From Dehalobacterium sp040766325 (GTDB lineage: Bacteria; Bacillota; Dehalobacteriia; Dehalobacteriales; Dehalobacteriaceae): a stretch of DNA of 64,000 nt. The notes beneath the pieces were generated by a model. That model made no database searches, was not told the DNA's origin, and worked only from the letters and a program-made list of their open reading frames with translations. The stretch is taken from the NCBI GenBank assembly GCA_040766325.1, contig JAXGQR010000003.1, positions 124,001 through 188,000 of the forward strand, given 5' to 3'. A program made the translations under genes and the position numbers. Shown here piece after piece: positions 10,108-19,648 of this stretch (its first letter is position 1; each line of letters opens with the position of its first letter).

Positions 10108-10203
10108 AATATTCTCTCCCCAAAATTTTTATCAGCTTTTTTTGCTGCACCTATATTAACACGAAACCATCATGAATCACAAGGAGTTAGGTAGTTATTA
10201 TTC

Positions 10204-10533
10204 TTAAATTCCAAATATTTTAGGGACAATAGCGGCATTCCTCCGGCAAAGGGTTTTCGCTTTGGCCAGTCTGGCCATTTTCCAAATGTCTTTATTTAGT
10301 AGGGGCTCGCCCCACCCCTGCAAGTAAACCCATTTAGCTCGGTCAAAATAAGGCAGTAATTTCTCGAAAACCTGAAGCGTCATCAGGTTTTTTTCTCCTG
10401 CTTCATTAATGTATCTTGTAGGACAAAATTTACAGTGTAAATTACAAAAGGAACTGATTTCTATCTGCATCGCCTCAATATCTTTAACTTTTGGCAGTGG
10501 TTTTCTTTTGAAAATGCCTGATTGATTTTTCAT
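10204..10533 (-). pseudogene. Radical SAM protein remnant, probably internally deleted
   Basis: 109 residues that begin like a radical SAM/SPASM enzyme: the SAM-cluster motif CNLHCKFC is followed by YLQGWGEPLLN, the usual GGEP-type strand. The sequence then runs from KMARLAKA straight into KTLCRRNAAIVPKIFGI and stops. Radical SAM enzymes are about 300 residues or more, so most of the barrel is missing. The Cys-Arg-Arg tail looks like a genuine C terminus, so an in-frame internal deletion is a better fit than simple truncation. A product would not be expected to be a working enzyme. Confidence 0.6.
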
Positions 10534-10788
10534 TGTATATTCACACCTTAATAATAATTAATAAGCTCTTCTCACCTTGATTCTTAAATTTTGGCGCAAT
10601 TCCCTGCCTGGTTGAGAAAATAAAGAAGCACTATTATTAGGACTGAAAGTTGCAGAATAACCAAATATGGGAAACAAAAACAGCCATAATTGCGTCTATG
10701 AAAAAGAATACGAAAAAAAGAATAGGTAAATTGTATATTTTTAGTCGCAAGCATTTAATTTAAAATAATTATTTTGGAGGTGGCCGCC

Positions 10789-13095
10789 ATGAAAAAATTC
10801 TGTCTTGTTGTTACTCTATTTTTTATCCTGGTCTGTTCTTTGAGTTTTTTCCCATCTTTAGAAGCTGCAAGCGGACAAGAAGAAATTAAGGTTATCTGCG
10901 ACAATAAAACTTTAAAATTTGACGTTCAGCCTCGGATTGTTGATAACTATGTCTTTGTCCCCTTTAGAACTGTTTTTGAAGCTTTAGATGCCCAGGTCAC
11001 CTGGGATGAAAAAACCGGAACGATTCAAGCTGTTTCCAAACAAAGTGTTCTTAAAATTAATCTCCGTGAAAACACCGCCAGTATCAATGGAAATAAGACC
11101 GTATTAGCACCGCAACCCATTATGGAAAAGGGACAGACTCTACTCCCCGTGAGATTTGTCAGCGAGGCTCTTTATGCCCGAGTTTCCTGGAAAGGAGAAC
11201 AAAAAACAGTATTGATTGAGAAAAATAAACTCCCGGTGGTAGGCAGCTACCAAAATCTTAAAAAAATCCTGTCTACCTCAGAAATCGCAAGAGAATTATA
11301 TCAAGGAGGAAGATCTACTGAAATAACGATAAACAAAGCAACAGCTGATGGCTCAATCGAAACAGAAGCACCTGCTTCAGCAGACCAGTATATGGATAAT
11401 TCCGGGGAAACTGTTGACTTTTCAACTACCAACCTCCAGATAGAAGGAGTAGACGAAGGAGACCTGATCAAAACCGACGGTTCATATATCTACCAGGTAA
11501 ATAACAACCGGGTAGTTATTGTGCGCGCCTTTCCGGCAGAAAAAATGGCAGTCACCCAAATTATTAAATTTAACCTCGGAGAATTTTCTCCCCGGGAATT
11601 ATATGTAGATGACAAGCACTTGGTGGTAATCGGTTCCTCCTACGATAACCATACGATGAATAGGCCTTTGATTGCCGAAGACATTAATATTTACCCTCCT
11701 GTTTTACAAAGCCAAACAGTAAAAGTCCTTATTTATGACATTAGCAATAAAAGCAATATCAAAAAAATTAGAGAAGTGGAGTTAGAAGGAAGCTATATCT
11801 CCTCCCGGAAAGTAGGAAGCCTGGTTTATTTAACAACTAACAAGTATATCGACTATTATCGCATTATGAAGGGCGAGGAAGAGGCGGCACTGCCTTTTTA
11901 TCGCGACTCCATTATGAAAGACCCAAAGATAGAAATCCCCTATAAAGATATCTGCTATTTCCCGGGCAGACTTCAACCCAATTACCTTATAGCCGCGGGA
12001 CTGGATTTGGATCAACCGGATAAAGAAATGAAAGTTTCTGCCTACCTGGGAGCAGGGGAAAATATTTATGCCACAGCACACAGTTTATATGCCGCTCTTA
12101 CCGGCTATCAGACCGGAGAAAATGTTGTGTCGGAATTAAATACCTTGGTCTATAAATTCACCCTAGATCAAGGGGAAGTTAAATACGATGCCCTAGGTGA
12201 GGTTCCCGGTACCATTCTTAACCAATTCTCCATGGATGAACATCAGGGTTTTTTCCGGATTGCCACTACCAGCGGTACAACCTGGCGTAGCGGGGCTACA
12301 TCTAAAAACAACATCTATATTTTTGATAAAGAAATGAAGATCACGGGCAAAATTGAAGACATCGCCCCCGGCGAAAGAATATATTCCGTCCGTTTTATGG
12401 GTAACCGCGGCTACATGGTTACATTTAAAAATGTTGATCCCCTCTTTGTCATTGATCTAAAAAACCCCCATGAACCGAAAATTCTCGGGGCCTTGAAAAT
12501 TCCCGGATACAGCGATTATCTACATCCCTATGATGAAAACCACCTTATCGGTTTTGGAAAAGACACCGTAGAGTTAAGTCAAAAAGATGAGATGGGAAAA
12601 GAAGTAGGTACCATGGCATTTTACCAAGGCATGAAAATTGCTCTCTTTGATGTAAGTGATGTGACCCGTCCGGTACAAAAATTTCAAGAAATTATCGGGG
12701 ACAGAGGTACGGATTCCGAACTCCTCAGGAATCATAAAGCCCTCTTGTTTTCTCGAGAAAAAAATTTAATGGCCTTCCCTGTTACCGTGATGGAAATTAA
12801 AAACAAGCATCAAATCCAAAGCCAAAATAATTTTCCTGATTACGGAGAATTTACCTTCCAGGGAGCCTATGTCTATCAGCTTGACTTGGCAAAGGGTTTT
12901 CTCCTAAAAGGGACCATTACCCACCTGGATCAGGAAGATCATCTGAAGGCCGGCTTATATTGGTACCCCAACGCTAAAAATATCGAGAGAATCATTTACA
13001 TTGGAGAGACTTTGTATACAATCTCCCCAGAGATGATCAAAGCACATGACTTAAACAACCTTGCTGAGATCATGAGCTTAGAAATCCCCAAATAA
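10789..13095 (+). CDS. Secreted beta-propeller protein with N-terminal stalk domain
   Basis: 768 residues. A signal peptide (about residues 1-27, MKKF then a long hydrophobic run ending near LEAAS) is followed by a copper-amine-oxidase-N-like stalk domain at about 30-140, recognised from VPFRTVFEALDAQVTW and LLPVRFVSEALYARVSW. The remaining 550 residues match the secreted C-terminal beta-propeller family (signature IEGVDEGDLIKTDG). The function of that family is not established; an extracytoplasmic, wall-associated role is inferred. The ATG at 10789 has GGAGG eight bases before it. A strong terminator follows, so it is monocistronic. Confidence 0.85.
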   Translation: MKKFCLVVTLFFILVCSLSFFPSLEAASGQEEIKVICDNKTLKFDVQPRIVDNYVFVPFRTVFEALDAQVTWDEKTGTIQAVSKQSVLKINLRENTASINGNKTVLAPQPIMEKGQTLLPVRFVSEALYARVSWKGEQKTVLIEKNKLPVVGSYQNLKKILSTSEIARELYQGGRSTEITINKATADGSIETEAPASADQYMDNSGETVDFSTTNLQIEGVDEGDLIKTDGSYIYQVNNNRVVIVRAFPAEKMAVTQIIKFNLGEFSPRELYVDDKHLVVIGSSYDNHTMNRPLIAEDINIYPPVLQSQTVKVLIYDISNKSNIKKIREVELEGSYISSRKVGSLVYLTTNKYIDYYRIMKGEEEAALPFYRDSIMKDPKIEIPYKDICYFPGRLQPNYLIAAGLDLDQPDKEMKVSAYLGAGENIYATAHSLYAALTGYQTGENVVSELNTLVYKFTLDQGEVKYDALGEVPGTILNQFSMDEHQGFFRIATTSGTTWRSGATSKNNIYIFDKEMKITGKIEDIAPGERIYSVRFMGNRGYMVTFKNVDPLFVIDLKNPHEPKILGALKIPGYSDYLHPYDENHLIGFGKDTVELSQKDEMGKEVGTMAFYQGMKIALFDVSDVTRPVQKFQEIIGDRGTDSELLRNHKALLFSREKNLMAFPVTVMEIKNKHQIQSQNNFPDYGEFTFQGAYVYQLDLAKGFLLKGTITHLDQEDHLKAGLYWYPNAKNIERIIYIGETLYTISPEMIKAHDLNNLAEIMSLEIPK

Positions 13096-13152
13096 CCAAG
13101 TATGTTCCCGTTCCTCCGGAGTACCCCGAAAAAAACAAAATATGATTAATGG

Positions 13153-13196
13153 AAAACAGCATATCCATTGTATACCAATGGATATGCTGTTTTTTC
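13153..13196 (+). terminator. Strong Rho-independent terminator
   Basis: An 18-bp perfect stem (13153-13170 with 13176-13193) and five-base loop run into T6. It ends the beta-propeller gene and, with TTTT on the other strand, may also serve the convergent lipoprotein gene. Confidence 0.92.
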
Positions 13197-13304
13197 TGAT
13201 ATTTTTAAATTTCTCATAGATTGTGAGCCATTGCTTTTGGAGACATATAAATTACTGTGCGTATATTCTATACCATTACCCTGTGCACCACTTTCTTGTC
13301 CAAA

Positions 13305-14267
13305 TCATTGCAAAGCATCAATCCTTAATTGATAATATCCTTCCATAATTCTCCTGAGCACCTCATCAGGTTGGGCGAGGATCCTGTCCATCTGCTGGAA
13401 TTCCTTTAAAAGATAAAAGGCATCTTCCATTAGAATTCCTCTTTGATTTAACTGGGCCAGCTGCTCCTCTGTAAAACTTAACTCAAGGTTTTTCTTGTCC
13501 CGTTCCTTATAGTATTTTTGATAATCACCAATCGTCCATTGACTAAGATCTTTTTCTGCAAGTTCCGGATCGTCATTTTTTATAGAATTGATCATTTCTT
13601 CAGTCAGCTGCCAGGTGCTTTCTATTACCTTAAAATCGTGATATGAAAACCTGGAAATTTCTTCTTCCGTATATCCATGCTCTCGTAATTCTCCTTTGAA
13701 ATCATAAGAAAAAGCATCTAAAGGCTTGGTATCAATAATTTTCTCCATATTGATTTTAGGAATATCAATATCCAAAGAAGAAGGCAGCCGGACTGCATTG
13801 ATTATCTCCTCTCGATGAGGGTAATCCTGATTTTTAAGTGCCTGATGAATTTCTTGGGGTAAAAATTGCACTACATTATATAAAGAAAAATTGCTATCAT
13901 CCGATACAACGAGCTGATTCTTATCATCAAAACTGATTTCCGTTCCCAGATAGTCGGTAAAAAAACTTAAGGGTACATAAGCTTTCCCTTGGTCATTTAC
14001 CGCCGGACCTTCCATAATGTACATGATGTGTCCATCTTTATACACATGAGACGAATCATAATAAAACTTTAAAACGATCCCATCTTGACTCAAAACAAAG
14101 GACCCTGCTTCATCCGCTTTATAATTTAAGCCTAAGAGTTCGCTGGCCTTCTTAACCGCTAACATTGAAATCCCATCAATGTCTTTGAGGGCTCCTCACG
14201 GCTTTGACCCACATCCTGCAAAAACCATACTTACCATTATTAAAAATATTATTAAACTCTTTTTCAT
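13305..14267 (-). pseudogene. Stalk-domain lipoprotein interrupted by an in-frame TGA
   Basis: The ATG at 14267 follows GGAGGAGACG and starts a lipoprotein signal peptide with lipobox VFAGC. Three residues later the frame meets TGA (14196-14198), then continues open in the same frame for about 297 codons. The part after the stop begins with a stalk-like segment (DIDGISMLAVKKASELLG, then AYVPLSFFTDYLGTEISFDD) and ends in an acidic helical region rich in Glu, Lys and Gln. Function unknown; a cell-surface role is inferred. The TGA may be a point mutation or a sequencing error. Selenocysteine at this site is unlikely, since no catalytic motif surrounds it. Confidence 0.65.
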
Positions 14268-14371
14268 CATCGTCTCCTCCGCTAGATAAAAATACCAATC
14301 CAATGAACTTATTCGTGTAAAGCTTACCGCCATTTATCCTTATAATTTCAACATAGTCAAAATATTTCCTG

Positions 14372-14424
14372 CAAAAAAATTAAAGCCGGTTCAGGGTTGA
14401 TTAAAATAAACTACCCCACCGGCT
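14372..14424 (-). terminator. Rho-independent terminator after yteA
   Basis: On the minus strand AGCCGGT (14424-14418) pairs with ACCGGCT (14390-14384), with GGG/CCC inside, followed by TTAATTTTTTT. Confidence 0.8.
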
Positions 14425-14452
14425 CTTGTTATATTTTCTTATGCTCAGCTGC

Positions 14453-15100
14453 TCAGCTAAAATCCTTTTGAATTGTCCCATCTTCGGAAATAATGTATGG
14501 GATCTGATCGACATCTGTCACCCCACCCTGATCCTCTTCCCAATTATTATAAACATTTGGGTACTGGGCATTACTACCTTCTCCTAGATCCTGAGGCGTA
14601 TCGGCGGTACCGTAGCGGGCCACAGCCTGCCAGGCATCTTCCCCATCAAAGGTGTTTTGCTCAGCAGAGCCCTCAAGATGCTTCCCAAAAGACGGTTGCA
14701 TAACATACTCTTCAATGGGGCGGGGCGTACGGTCCGGCCCTGTTTGTGCTTTTTTACAAGTCAAACATAAATCTGCTGAGGGCATGGCTTCCAGTCTTTT
14801 GGTATCTATGGGATTCCCGCACTGAGCACAGATCCCGTAGGTAGAGTTATCAATTTTTTCTAAAGCCTTTATCACATTTTGGTACTGGATCTGAGCATTA
14901 TCCCTAAGGGACAGGTCCTTGCTCCGTTCGAACATTTCATCCCCAATGTCCGCCGGATGATTATCGTACACGGATAATTCACTGATGGAATCAGCCATTG
15001 GGTCACTTAATCCCTGATTGAGACTTGCGATACTCTTACTGAGTTCTTCCTTTTCTTTTAAGAGCCAGTTACGAAAACGGGCTAATTCATGATAATCCAA
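14453..15100 (-). CDS. yteA: TraR/DksA-type zinc finger protein, YteA family
   Basis: 215 residues. An N-terminal helical hairpin is followed by a four-cysteine zinc finger, CAQCGNPIDTKRLEAMPSADLCLTC, at about residues 90-120, and a long acidic, low-complexity C terminus. The YteA group is a sporulation-linked relative of DksA found in Firmicutes; a molecular role is not established. The TTG at 15100 is preferred because AAGGAGG lies eight bases upstream. It has its own terminator and sits in the position where Firmicutes often carry a DksA-like gene near ileS and lspA. Confidence 0.85.
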   Translation of the reverse strand: MDYHELARFRNWLLKEKEELSKSIASLNQGLSDPMADSISELSVYDNHPADIGDEMFERSKDLSLRDNAQIQYQNVIKALEKIDNSTYGICAQCGNPIDTKRLEAMPSADLCLTCKKAQTGPDRTPRPIEEYVMQPSFGKHLEGSAEQNTFDGEDAWQAVARYGTADTPQDLGEGSNAQYPNVYNNWEEDQGGVTDVDQIPYIISEDGTIQKDFS

Positions 15101-15178
15101 TTCGAATTCCTCCTTAATAAGAATAGGCAATTAATAATCATGTTTTCTGGCATTAGATCGGAAGATCTTACTTTGTAA

Positions 15179-15463
15179 CTATGGTCTTAAACCTTTGCTT
15201 TCCTGAACATAATTCAATAATTCTGCGATGAAATCACCAATTAGAGGCAGATTCAAACCCACCAAACGTTGCAAAATCAAAAAGGCAAGAGCACCTAATA
15301 TAGTAAAACCAATGGCAATGCCAAAGCCCCGAGCTACTCCGGCAATTAAATTGACCCATATTAATCTCTTGGTATTATGCAGCAAGTCCACATATTGCGC
15401 CAGTTTCATTTTTTCCAGATATAAGGCCAGTTGATCCAACTTTTTTTCTAAATTTTTGTCCAT
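15179..15463 (-). CDS. Small membrane protein, DUF5665 family
   Basis: 94 residues. A charged amphipathic N-terminal half (residues 1-35) is followed by a hydrophobic hairpin, about 36-70, containing ARGFGIAIGFTILGALAFLIL. This arrangement is typical of the DUF5665 family found next to yteA-like genes in Clostridia. Function unknown. The ATG is preceded by GGGGAGGTTGCAAGATC. Likely co-transcribed with yteA 79 bases downstream. Confidence 0.75.
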   Translation of the reverse strand: MDKNLEKKLDQLALYLEKMKLAQYVDLLHNTKRLIWVNLIAGVARGFGIAIGFTILGALAFLILQRLVGLNLPLIGDFIAELLNYVQESKGLRP

Positions 15464-15549
15464 GATCTTGCAACCTCCCCATGTTTTATTTTTTCCTGAA
15501 GAAAAAAAAATATCCTTGCCCTTTCCTTTTCAAACAGCTTCGGAAAGAA

Positions 15550-15590
15550 AAAATAAAGGGTGTTTCCTTATCATAATAAAGATGCACCCT
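15550..15590 (-). terminator. Likely terminator of pyrB
   Basis: On the minus strand AGGGTG (15590-15585) pairs with CACCCT (15562-15557), followed by TTATTTTTTC. It begins 35 bases after the pyrB stop. Confidence 0.7.
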
Positions 15591-15624
15591 GATTATACCA
15601 TATTCCATTTTCTTAAAAAGATTA

Positions 15625-16602
15625 TTAAGTAACACTACCTGTAATAAGAGCTAAAATTGCCATGCGAACAAACAACCCATTATGGGCTTGCTGGAAATAC
15701 AACGCTCCCGGATAAGAATCCACTTCCAAAGCAATTTCGTTAACTCTGGGCAAAGGATGTAAAATAATCATGTCTTCCTTGGCCACGCGGAGTAACTCCT
15801 GATCTACTATAAATAAATCCTTAACTTCTTCGTATTCGGCTACACTGGCAAAGCGTTCTTTTTGCACCCGGGTTACATATAACACATCAGCCTGAGCAAC
15901 CACTTCTTTTAAAGAATGGGTTTCAGTAATTTTGATTCCCCTATCTCTCAGGCTCCGCACAATCTCTGCCGGCATTTTCAGTGCTTCGGGAGATGCCAGA
16001 ATCAACTCACAACCATAAAGAGCAAAGAATTCAACTAACGAATGCACCGTGCGGCCATATTTCAAATCACCTACCAGGGCAATGGTTAACCCTTCTACCC
16101 GGCCTTTTGCCTTCATAATAGTGTAGATATCTAAAAGCCCCTGGGTAGGATGCTGCCCAGCACCATCTCCACCGTTAATAACCGGATGCAAGGCTGCTTG
16201 AGCTGCCAGATCCGCAGTTCCGGTAACCGGGTTTCTAATCACGATCACATCGGCATAACCGTCAATAACAGAAATAGCGTCATAAATGGTTTCACCCTTG
16301 GCCGAAGAAGAAATTTGGTTGGTTTCAGATTCGGCCACCGTGATCACAGCACCGCCCAAGCGCAGCATCGCCGTCTCAAAAGACAAACGTGTTCTGGTAC
16401 TGGGTTCAAAAAAAAGGGCTGCCATGACCTTCCCTTCCATATCTTTAATCACTTTCTTTTCAAATAAGAGCTGTTCATAATGGCCTGCCGTATTCATAAC
16501 CGTTTCGATATCCTCGAGCTTAAACTGAGCAGCATTCAAAATATCCTTGTTGAAAAATGAATCTAATTGTTCCTGCTGAGGTTTTTTAAATAGGACTGCC
16601 AT
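15625..16602 (-). CDS. pyrB: Aspartate carbamoyltransferase catalytic subunit
   Basis: 325-residue enzyme of pyrimidine synthesis, forming N-carbamoyl-aspartate. The carbamoyl phosphate motif FFEPSTRTRLSFE, the GDGAGQHPTQGLLD segment, VGDLKYGRTVHSL and HPLPRVNEI are all ATCase-type. The ATG at 16602 follows GGGAGG by six bases and gives the family length; earlier in-frame ATGs have no such site. It is separated from the uraA-pyrK-D-F-E cluster by 7 kb. No pyrI partner was seen. Confidence 0.94.
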   Translation of the reverse strand: MAVLFKKPQQEQLDSFFNKDILNAAQFKLEDIETVMNTAGHYEQLLFEKKVIKDMEGKVMAALFFEPSTRTRLSFETAMLRLGGAVITVAESETNQISSSAKGETIYDAISVIDGYADVIVIRNPVTGTADLAAQAALHPVINGGDGAGQHPTQGLLDIYTIMKAKGRVEGLTIALVGDLKYGRTVHSLVEFFALYGCELILASPEALKMPAEIVRSLRDRGIKITETHSLKEVVAQADVLYVTRVQKERFASVAEYEEVKDLFIVDQELLRVAKEDMIILHPLPRVNEIALEVDSYPGALYFQQAHNGLFVRMAILALITGSVT

Positions 16603-16790
16603 GTGATGCCTCCCAAAATCATAATTCATCTTTTCTATGTATTTTCGCGGAAAAATGACCAAATGTCAATTCTTTCGAGCAAAAATTTCTCTCGAGATGT
16701 ATATGTATTTTTTTTACCGATACTCGATCCTCTTTATAATTTTTAGTTAGGACAAGAACTAGACATTGCAAATCCAAGCTTTTTAAAAGT

Positions 16791-16827
16791 AAAAAAAGAG
16801 ATCGGTCAGATTGGGACCAATCCCTTT
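16791..16827 (-). terminator. Rho-independent terminator after the amidohydrolase
   Basis: A 13-bp stem with two G-U pairs (16827-16815 with 16807-16795 on the minus strand), seven-base loop, then a run of seven Ts. It closes the molybdenum-hydroxylase accessory operon. Confidence 0.85.
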
Positions 16828-16847
16828 TCCATATTCTTAAATCTTAT

Positions 16848-18242
16848 TTAGGGATGAATAAATTTTCCCCCGGGAGTTCCGACAATTTCACCATTTTTCG
16901 CCACAGTAATACCCCGGACAATGGTTTGTACCGGTGCGCCCTGAAGCTCCATCCCTCCATAAGGGGTAACCTTGGTTTTACTGTGTAATTTTTCTTTTTT
17001 GATCCTGGTTTTTAGCCTCAAATCCACAATGGTTAAATCGGCATCAGTACCCACTTCTAATGAGCCTTTCTCCGGGTAGAGACCAAAAATCCGCGCCGGA
17101 TGCTCCGATAATATCCGAGCTAGCTGATTGACAGTAAGCTTCCCCTTATTAACACTATCAAGCATCAGAGGTAACATAGTTTCCACGCCGGTGATCCCGG
17201 CAGGAGCCTGCCATAAATCCAAAGCTTTTTCTTCCTCTGTATGAGGCGCATGATCGGAACTAAGCACCGATAGAACTCCGTCCTGCAACCCCTGCCAAAG
17301 CATCTCCTGATCCTCCCTACGGCGGATGGGAGGATATACCTTCATCAATGAACCTAATCGAGGAAAATCCTCATCGCATAAATACAAATAATGAGGACAT
17401 GTTTCCCCGGTGACGGGATAACCTTTAGCTCGGGCCTCTCTGATCAAGCCCACTCCTTCTTTGGTAGTGACATGCAAAATATGCAAGCGGGTTCCTACCT
17501 CCTTGGCAAAGGAAATTCCCGTCTGTATCGTGGTTTCTTCCGCCAAATTGGGCCGCCCTTTAAGAAATGCCTCATAACCTTTTTCTCCGCTCTTTTCTAC
17601 CTCTTGGGTTAAGGTTTGAATTAAAGCAAAGTTTTCCGCATGAATTGCCAGTACCTTTCCCGTTTGTGCCACTTTTTGAAAGACTTTATAAATCTCCCCT
17701 TCATCCAAAGGCGGAATTAGATGTTCCATGGAAGGATGATAATTATAAACTAGCTGAAAATTTTGGGGGTCAATGGCATATCCCCAAAAAAACTTAAAAG
17801 CAATGGCACCGGCACGACTCAACTGCTCTATTTCATCCATATTCAACCGTCCTAAGCAGATACCCCAAAGAGCAAAATCAACAAAAGCCTTGGGGGTAAA
17901 GTTTTCTACCTGATTTTTTAGATTTTCGACATTAGAAATTGGAGGATTAATATTAGGCATATCAAAAATTGTAGTCAACCCGCCGATAGCAGCAGCCATA
18001 GAAGCATGATAAAAATCTTCCTTAGGACTGGTGCCGAGTGAACCTTCCCGGGAATGGACATGGATATCAATAAACCCGGGAAAGACATAGCAACCCCGAG
18101 CATCTGTCACTTCTAAAGTATCTCCAGGCAATTCATCCTGAGTAATTGCCGCAATTTTTTCATTTTTGATATAGATATTTCCGGGATATGTTCTTTCCCC
18201 GTCAACAAGAATTCCATTTTTAACCACATGTTCCCACTGCAT
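16848..18242 (-). CDS. Cyclic amidohydrolase (dihydroorotase / allantoinase / hydantoinase family)
   Basis: 464-residue metal-dependent amidohydrolase. GFIDIHVHSRE supplies the first metal histidines. FKFFWGY contains a Lys at the place where allantoinases and hydantoinases carry the carbamylated bridging lysine. IHAEN, ILHVTT and SSDHAPHT supply the later metal ligands. The DHAPHT-EEK stretch is dihydroorotase-like, so PyrC activity is possible, but the Lys and the operon context with molybdenum-hydroxylase maturation genes favour a ring-opening step in purine or hydantoin breakdown. Start uncertain: ATG at 18242, or alternatives up to 18254. It is the last gene of its operon. Confidence 0.75.
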   Translation of the reverse strand: MQWEHVVKNGILVDGERTYPGNIYIKNEKIAAITQDELPGDTLEVTDARGCYVFPGFIDIHVHSREGSLGTSPKEDFYHASMAAAIGGLTTIFDMPNINPPISNVENLKNQVENFTPKAFVDFALWGICLGRLNMDEIEQLSRAGAIAFKFFWGYAIDPQNFQLVYNYHPSMEHLIPPLDEGEIYKVFQKVAQTGKVLAIHAENFALIQTLTQEVEKSGEKGYEAFLKGRPNLAEETTIQTGISFAKEVGTRLHILHVTTKEGVGLIREARAKGYPVTGETCPHYLYLCDEDFPRLGSLMKVYPPIRRREDQEMLWQGLQDGVLSVLSSDHAPHTEEEKALDLWQAPAGITGVETMLPLMLDSVNKGKLTVNQLARILSEHPARIFGLYPEKGSLEVGTDADLTIVDLRLKTRIKKEKLHSKTKVTPYGGMELQGAPVQTIVRGITVAKNGEIVGTPGGKFIHP

Positions 18243-18310
18243 CACCAACCACATCCTTCCTGATAACCCTTAGCACGCACGAACCCTCAAGGTGATTCTC
18301 TCTTCGCACT

Positions 18311-19328
18311 TTATCTGCCAAAATAGCAATGGGGGTAAGTACACTGTTTGCAGGTTGAGCATAGGCCCCCTTCACCCATTTTGATAAAATCAGCCTTAAC
18401 CAACTCTTCTCCGGCAAAGATTCGAGGCAAAACCACATCAAGCACTGTGGTACGATTAAACATGGCACACCCGGGTACTCCGAGAAGAACGGTTTGCCCT
18501 AAATAGGCACAGAGAAACATGTTTCGGCTGAGCCGGAACGCCATAGGTGACAATACGGGCGCCGCTTTTTCTGACGGCACCGGGAGTAAGATCATCAGGA
18601 TCAACGGACATCCCCCCGGTTAAAATAATCATATCAGCCCCTTGGGCAGCAAAATTATGAATCGAGCTTTCGATCATCTCTAAATCATCATCACAGATTA
18701 CATGCCCCAAAAACTCACTATCAAAAGCCGCAACTTTTTCTTTCATAACCGGGCCAAACTTATCCTCAATTCGGCCCTTATAGACCTCACTGCCGGTCGT
18801 GATGATCCCGACTTTCAGCTGATGGTAAGGCTTAACTTGAAATGCTGCTCCCTGTTCCTGACATAGCTTTTCCACTTGTAGCACATGCTCTTCGGGAACA
18901 ACCAAAGGAATAACCCGCGCCCCAGCCAATTTCTGGTCCTTTTCCACCGGGAAATTCGTCGGCAGGCTGGCAATGGATACCAAATCTACCGAATTAATCT
19001 CAAAAAGCAGGTCTGAATTAACCTTGAATAACCCTTTCCGCTCAGCTGTTAAAGTGCATTTTCCTTCATATGGTTCGCCAAAGGAAATATTCTGACCGGC
19101 GGTAGCTTGAGCCAAACGCATGGCAGCATCATTTTCATGAATATCCCCTGGTTCCGGTGCCCAAACATAAATATGTTCCTTGCCTAAGTTTAACAATGTT
19201 TCGATATCTTCTTCCCGGATGATATGGCCCTTTTTAAAAGCGCGCCCCTTAAATTCACCTGGTATGATTTGGGTTATATCCTGGCACAAGATTGTTCCTA
19301 CGGCATCCTGGACCGCAATTTTTTCCAT
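18311..19328 (-). pseudogene. MoeA-like molybdopterin-binding protein, frame interrupted
   Basis: Two overlapping frames make one about 340-residue protein of the MoeA-related group found with XdhC-type genes. The first frame (from 19328, after GGAGGTGCTCTA) contains the MoCF domain: VGIITTGSEVYKG and MIILTGGMSVDPDDLT. The family's C-terminal part, MFLCAYLGQTVLLGVPGC and a cysteine-rich end (CSTCKQCTYPHC), lies in another frame. The break is at 18518-18530, where PAQP should lead to a PG-NMFL-type sequence; two bases lost or one gained would explain it. Likely role: handling molybdopterin precursor or inserting molybdenum for a hydroxylase. Confidence 0.78.
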
Positions 19329-19351
19329 TAGAGCACCTCCACTAATTTACG

Positions 19352-19648
19352 TTAAATATATTCAATCAAGACAGAACCTTGTCCGCCGCAGGCCATTCCT
19401 AAATCCTCCAAATCACACTGCCAATGGATGGACTGCTTGGTATTATAAACTTCCAGGGCTTTTTTAATCGCCTGGAATTCAAAAGCCCCCCCTCCGATCG
19501 TACCAATAATCGATGCGTCGGGATAAACAATCATTTTGGCTCCAGCTTTCCTTGGCGTGGATCCATCTGTATGAGTGAGAGTAACGAGAACGATGCTTAC
19601 TTCCTGAGCCAAAGCTTTCAGTACACAATCCATTACTTCCTTATTCAC
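19352..19648 (-). CDS. Short XdhC/CoxI-domain protein
   Basis: 98 residues corresponding to the N-terminal XdhC_CoxI domain only: LVTLTHTDGSTPRKAGAKMIV and IGTIGGGAFEFQAIKKAL are the family motifs, and a Cys lies in GMACGGQGSVLIEYI. In XdhC this Cys-bearing domain binds molybdenum cofactor before delivery to xanthine dehydrogenase. The GTG start overlaps the stop of the upstream YqeB-XdhC gene (GTGA). It probably works with the Rossmann half in that gene. Confidence 0.85.
   Translation of the reverse strand: MNKEVMDCVLKALAQEVSIVLVTLTHTDGSTPRKAGAKMIVYPDASIIGTIGGGAFEFQAIKKALEVYNTKQSIHWQCDLEDLGMACGGQGSVLIEYI

Noticed and set aside
14196..14198. TGA as a selenocysteine codon in the lipoprotein
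   Set aside because: It follows the lipobox in a linker region with no redox motif, and no SECIS-like hairpin was recognised just after it.
16848..18242. Calling the amidohydrolase pyrC outright
   Set aside because: It carries a candidate carbamylated lysine as in allantoinase and hydantoinase, and its operon partners are molybdenum-hydroxylase maturation genes. Dihydroorotase remains possible.
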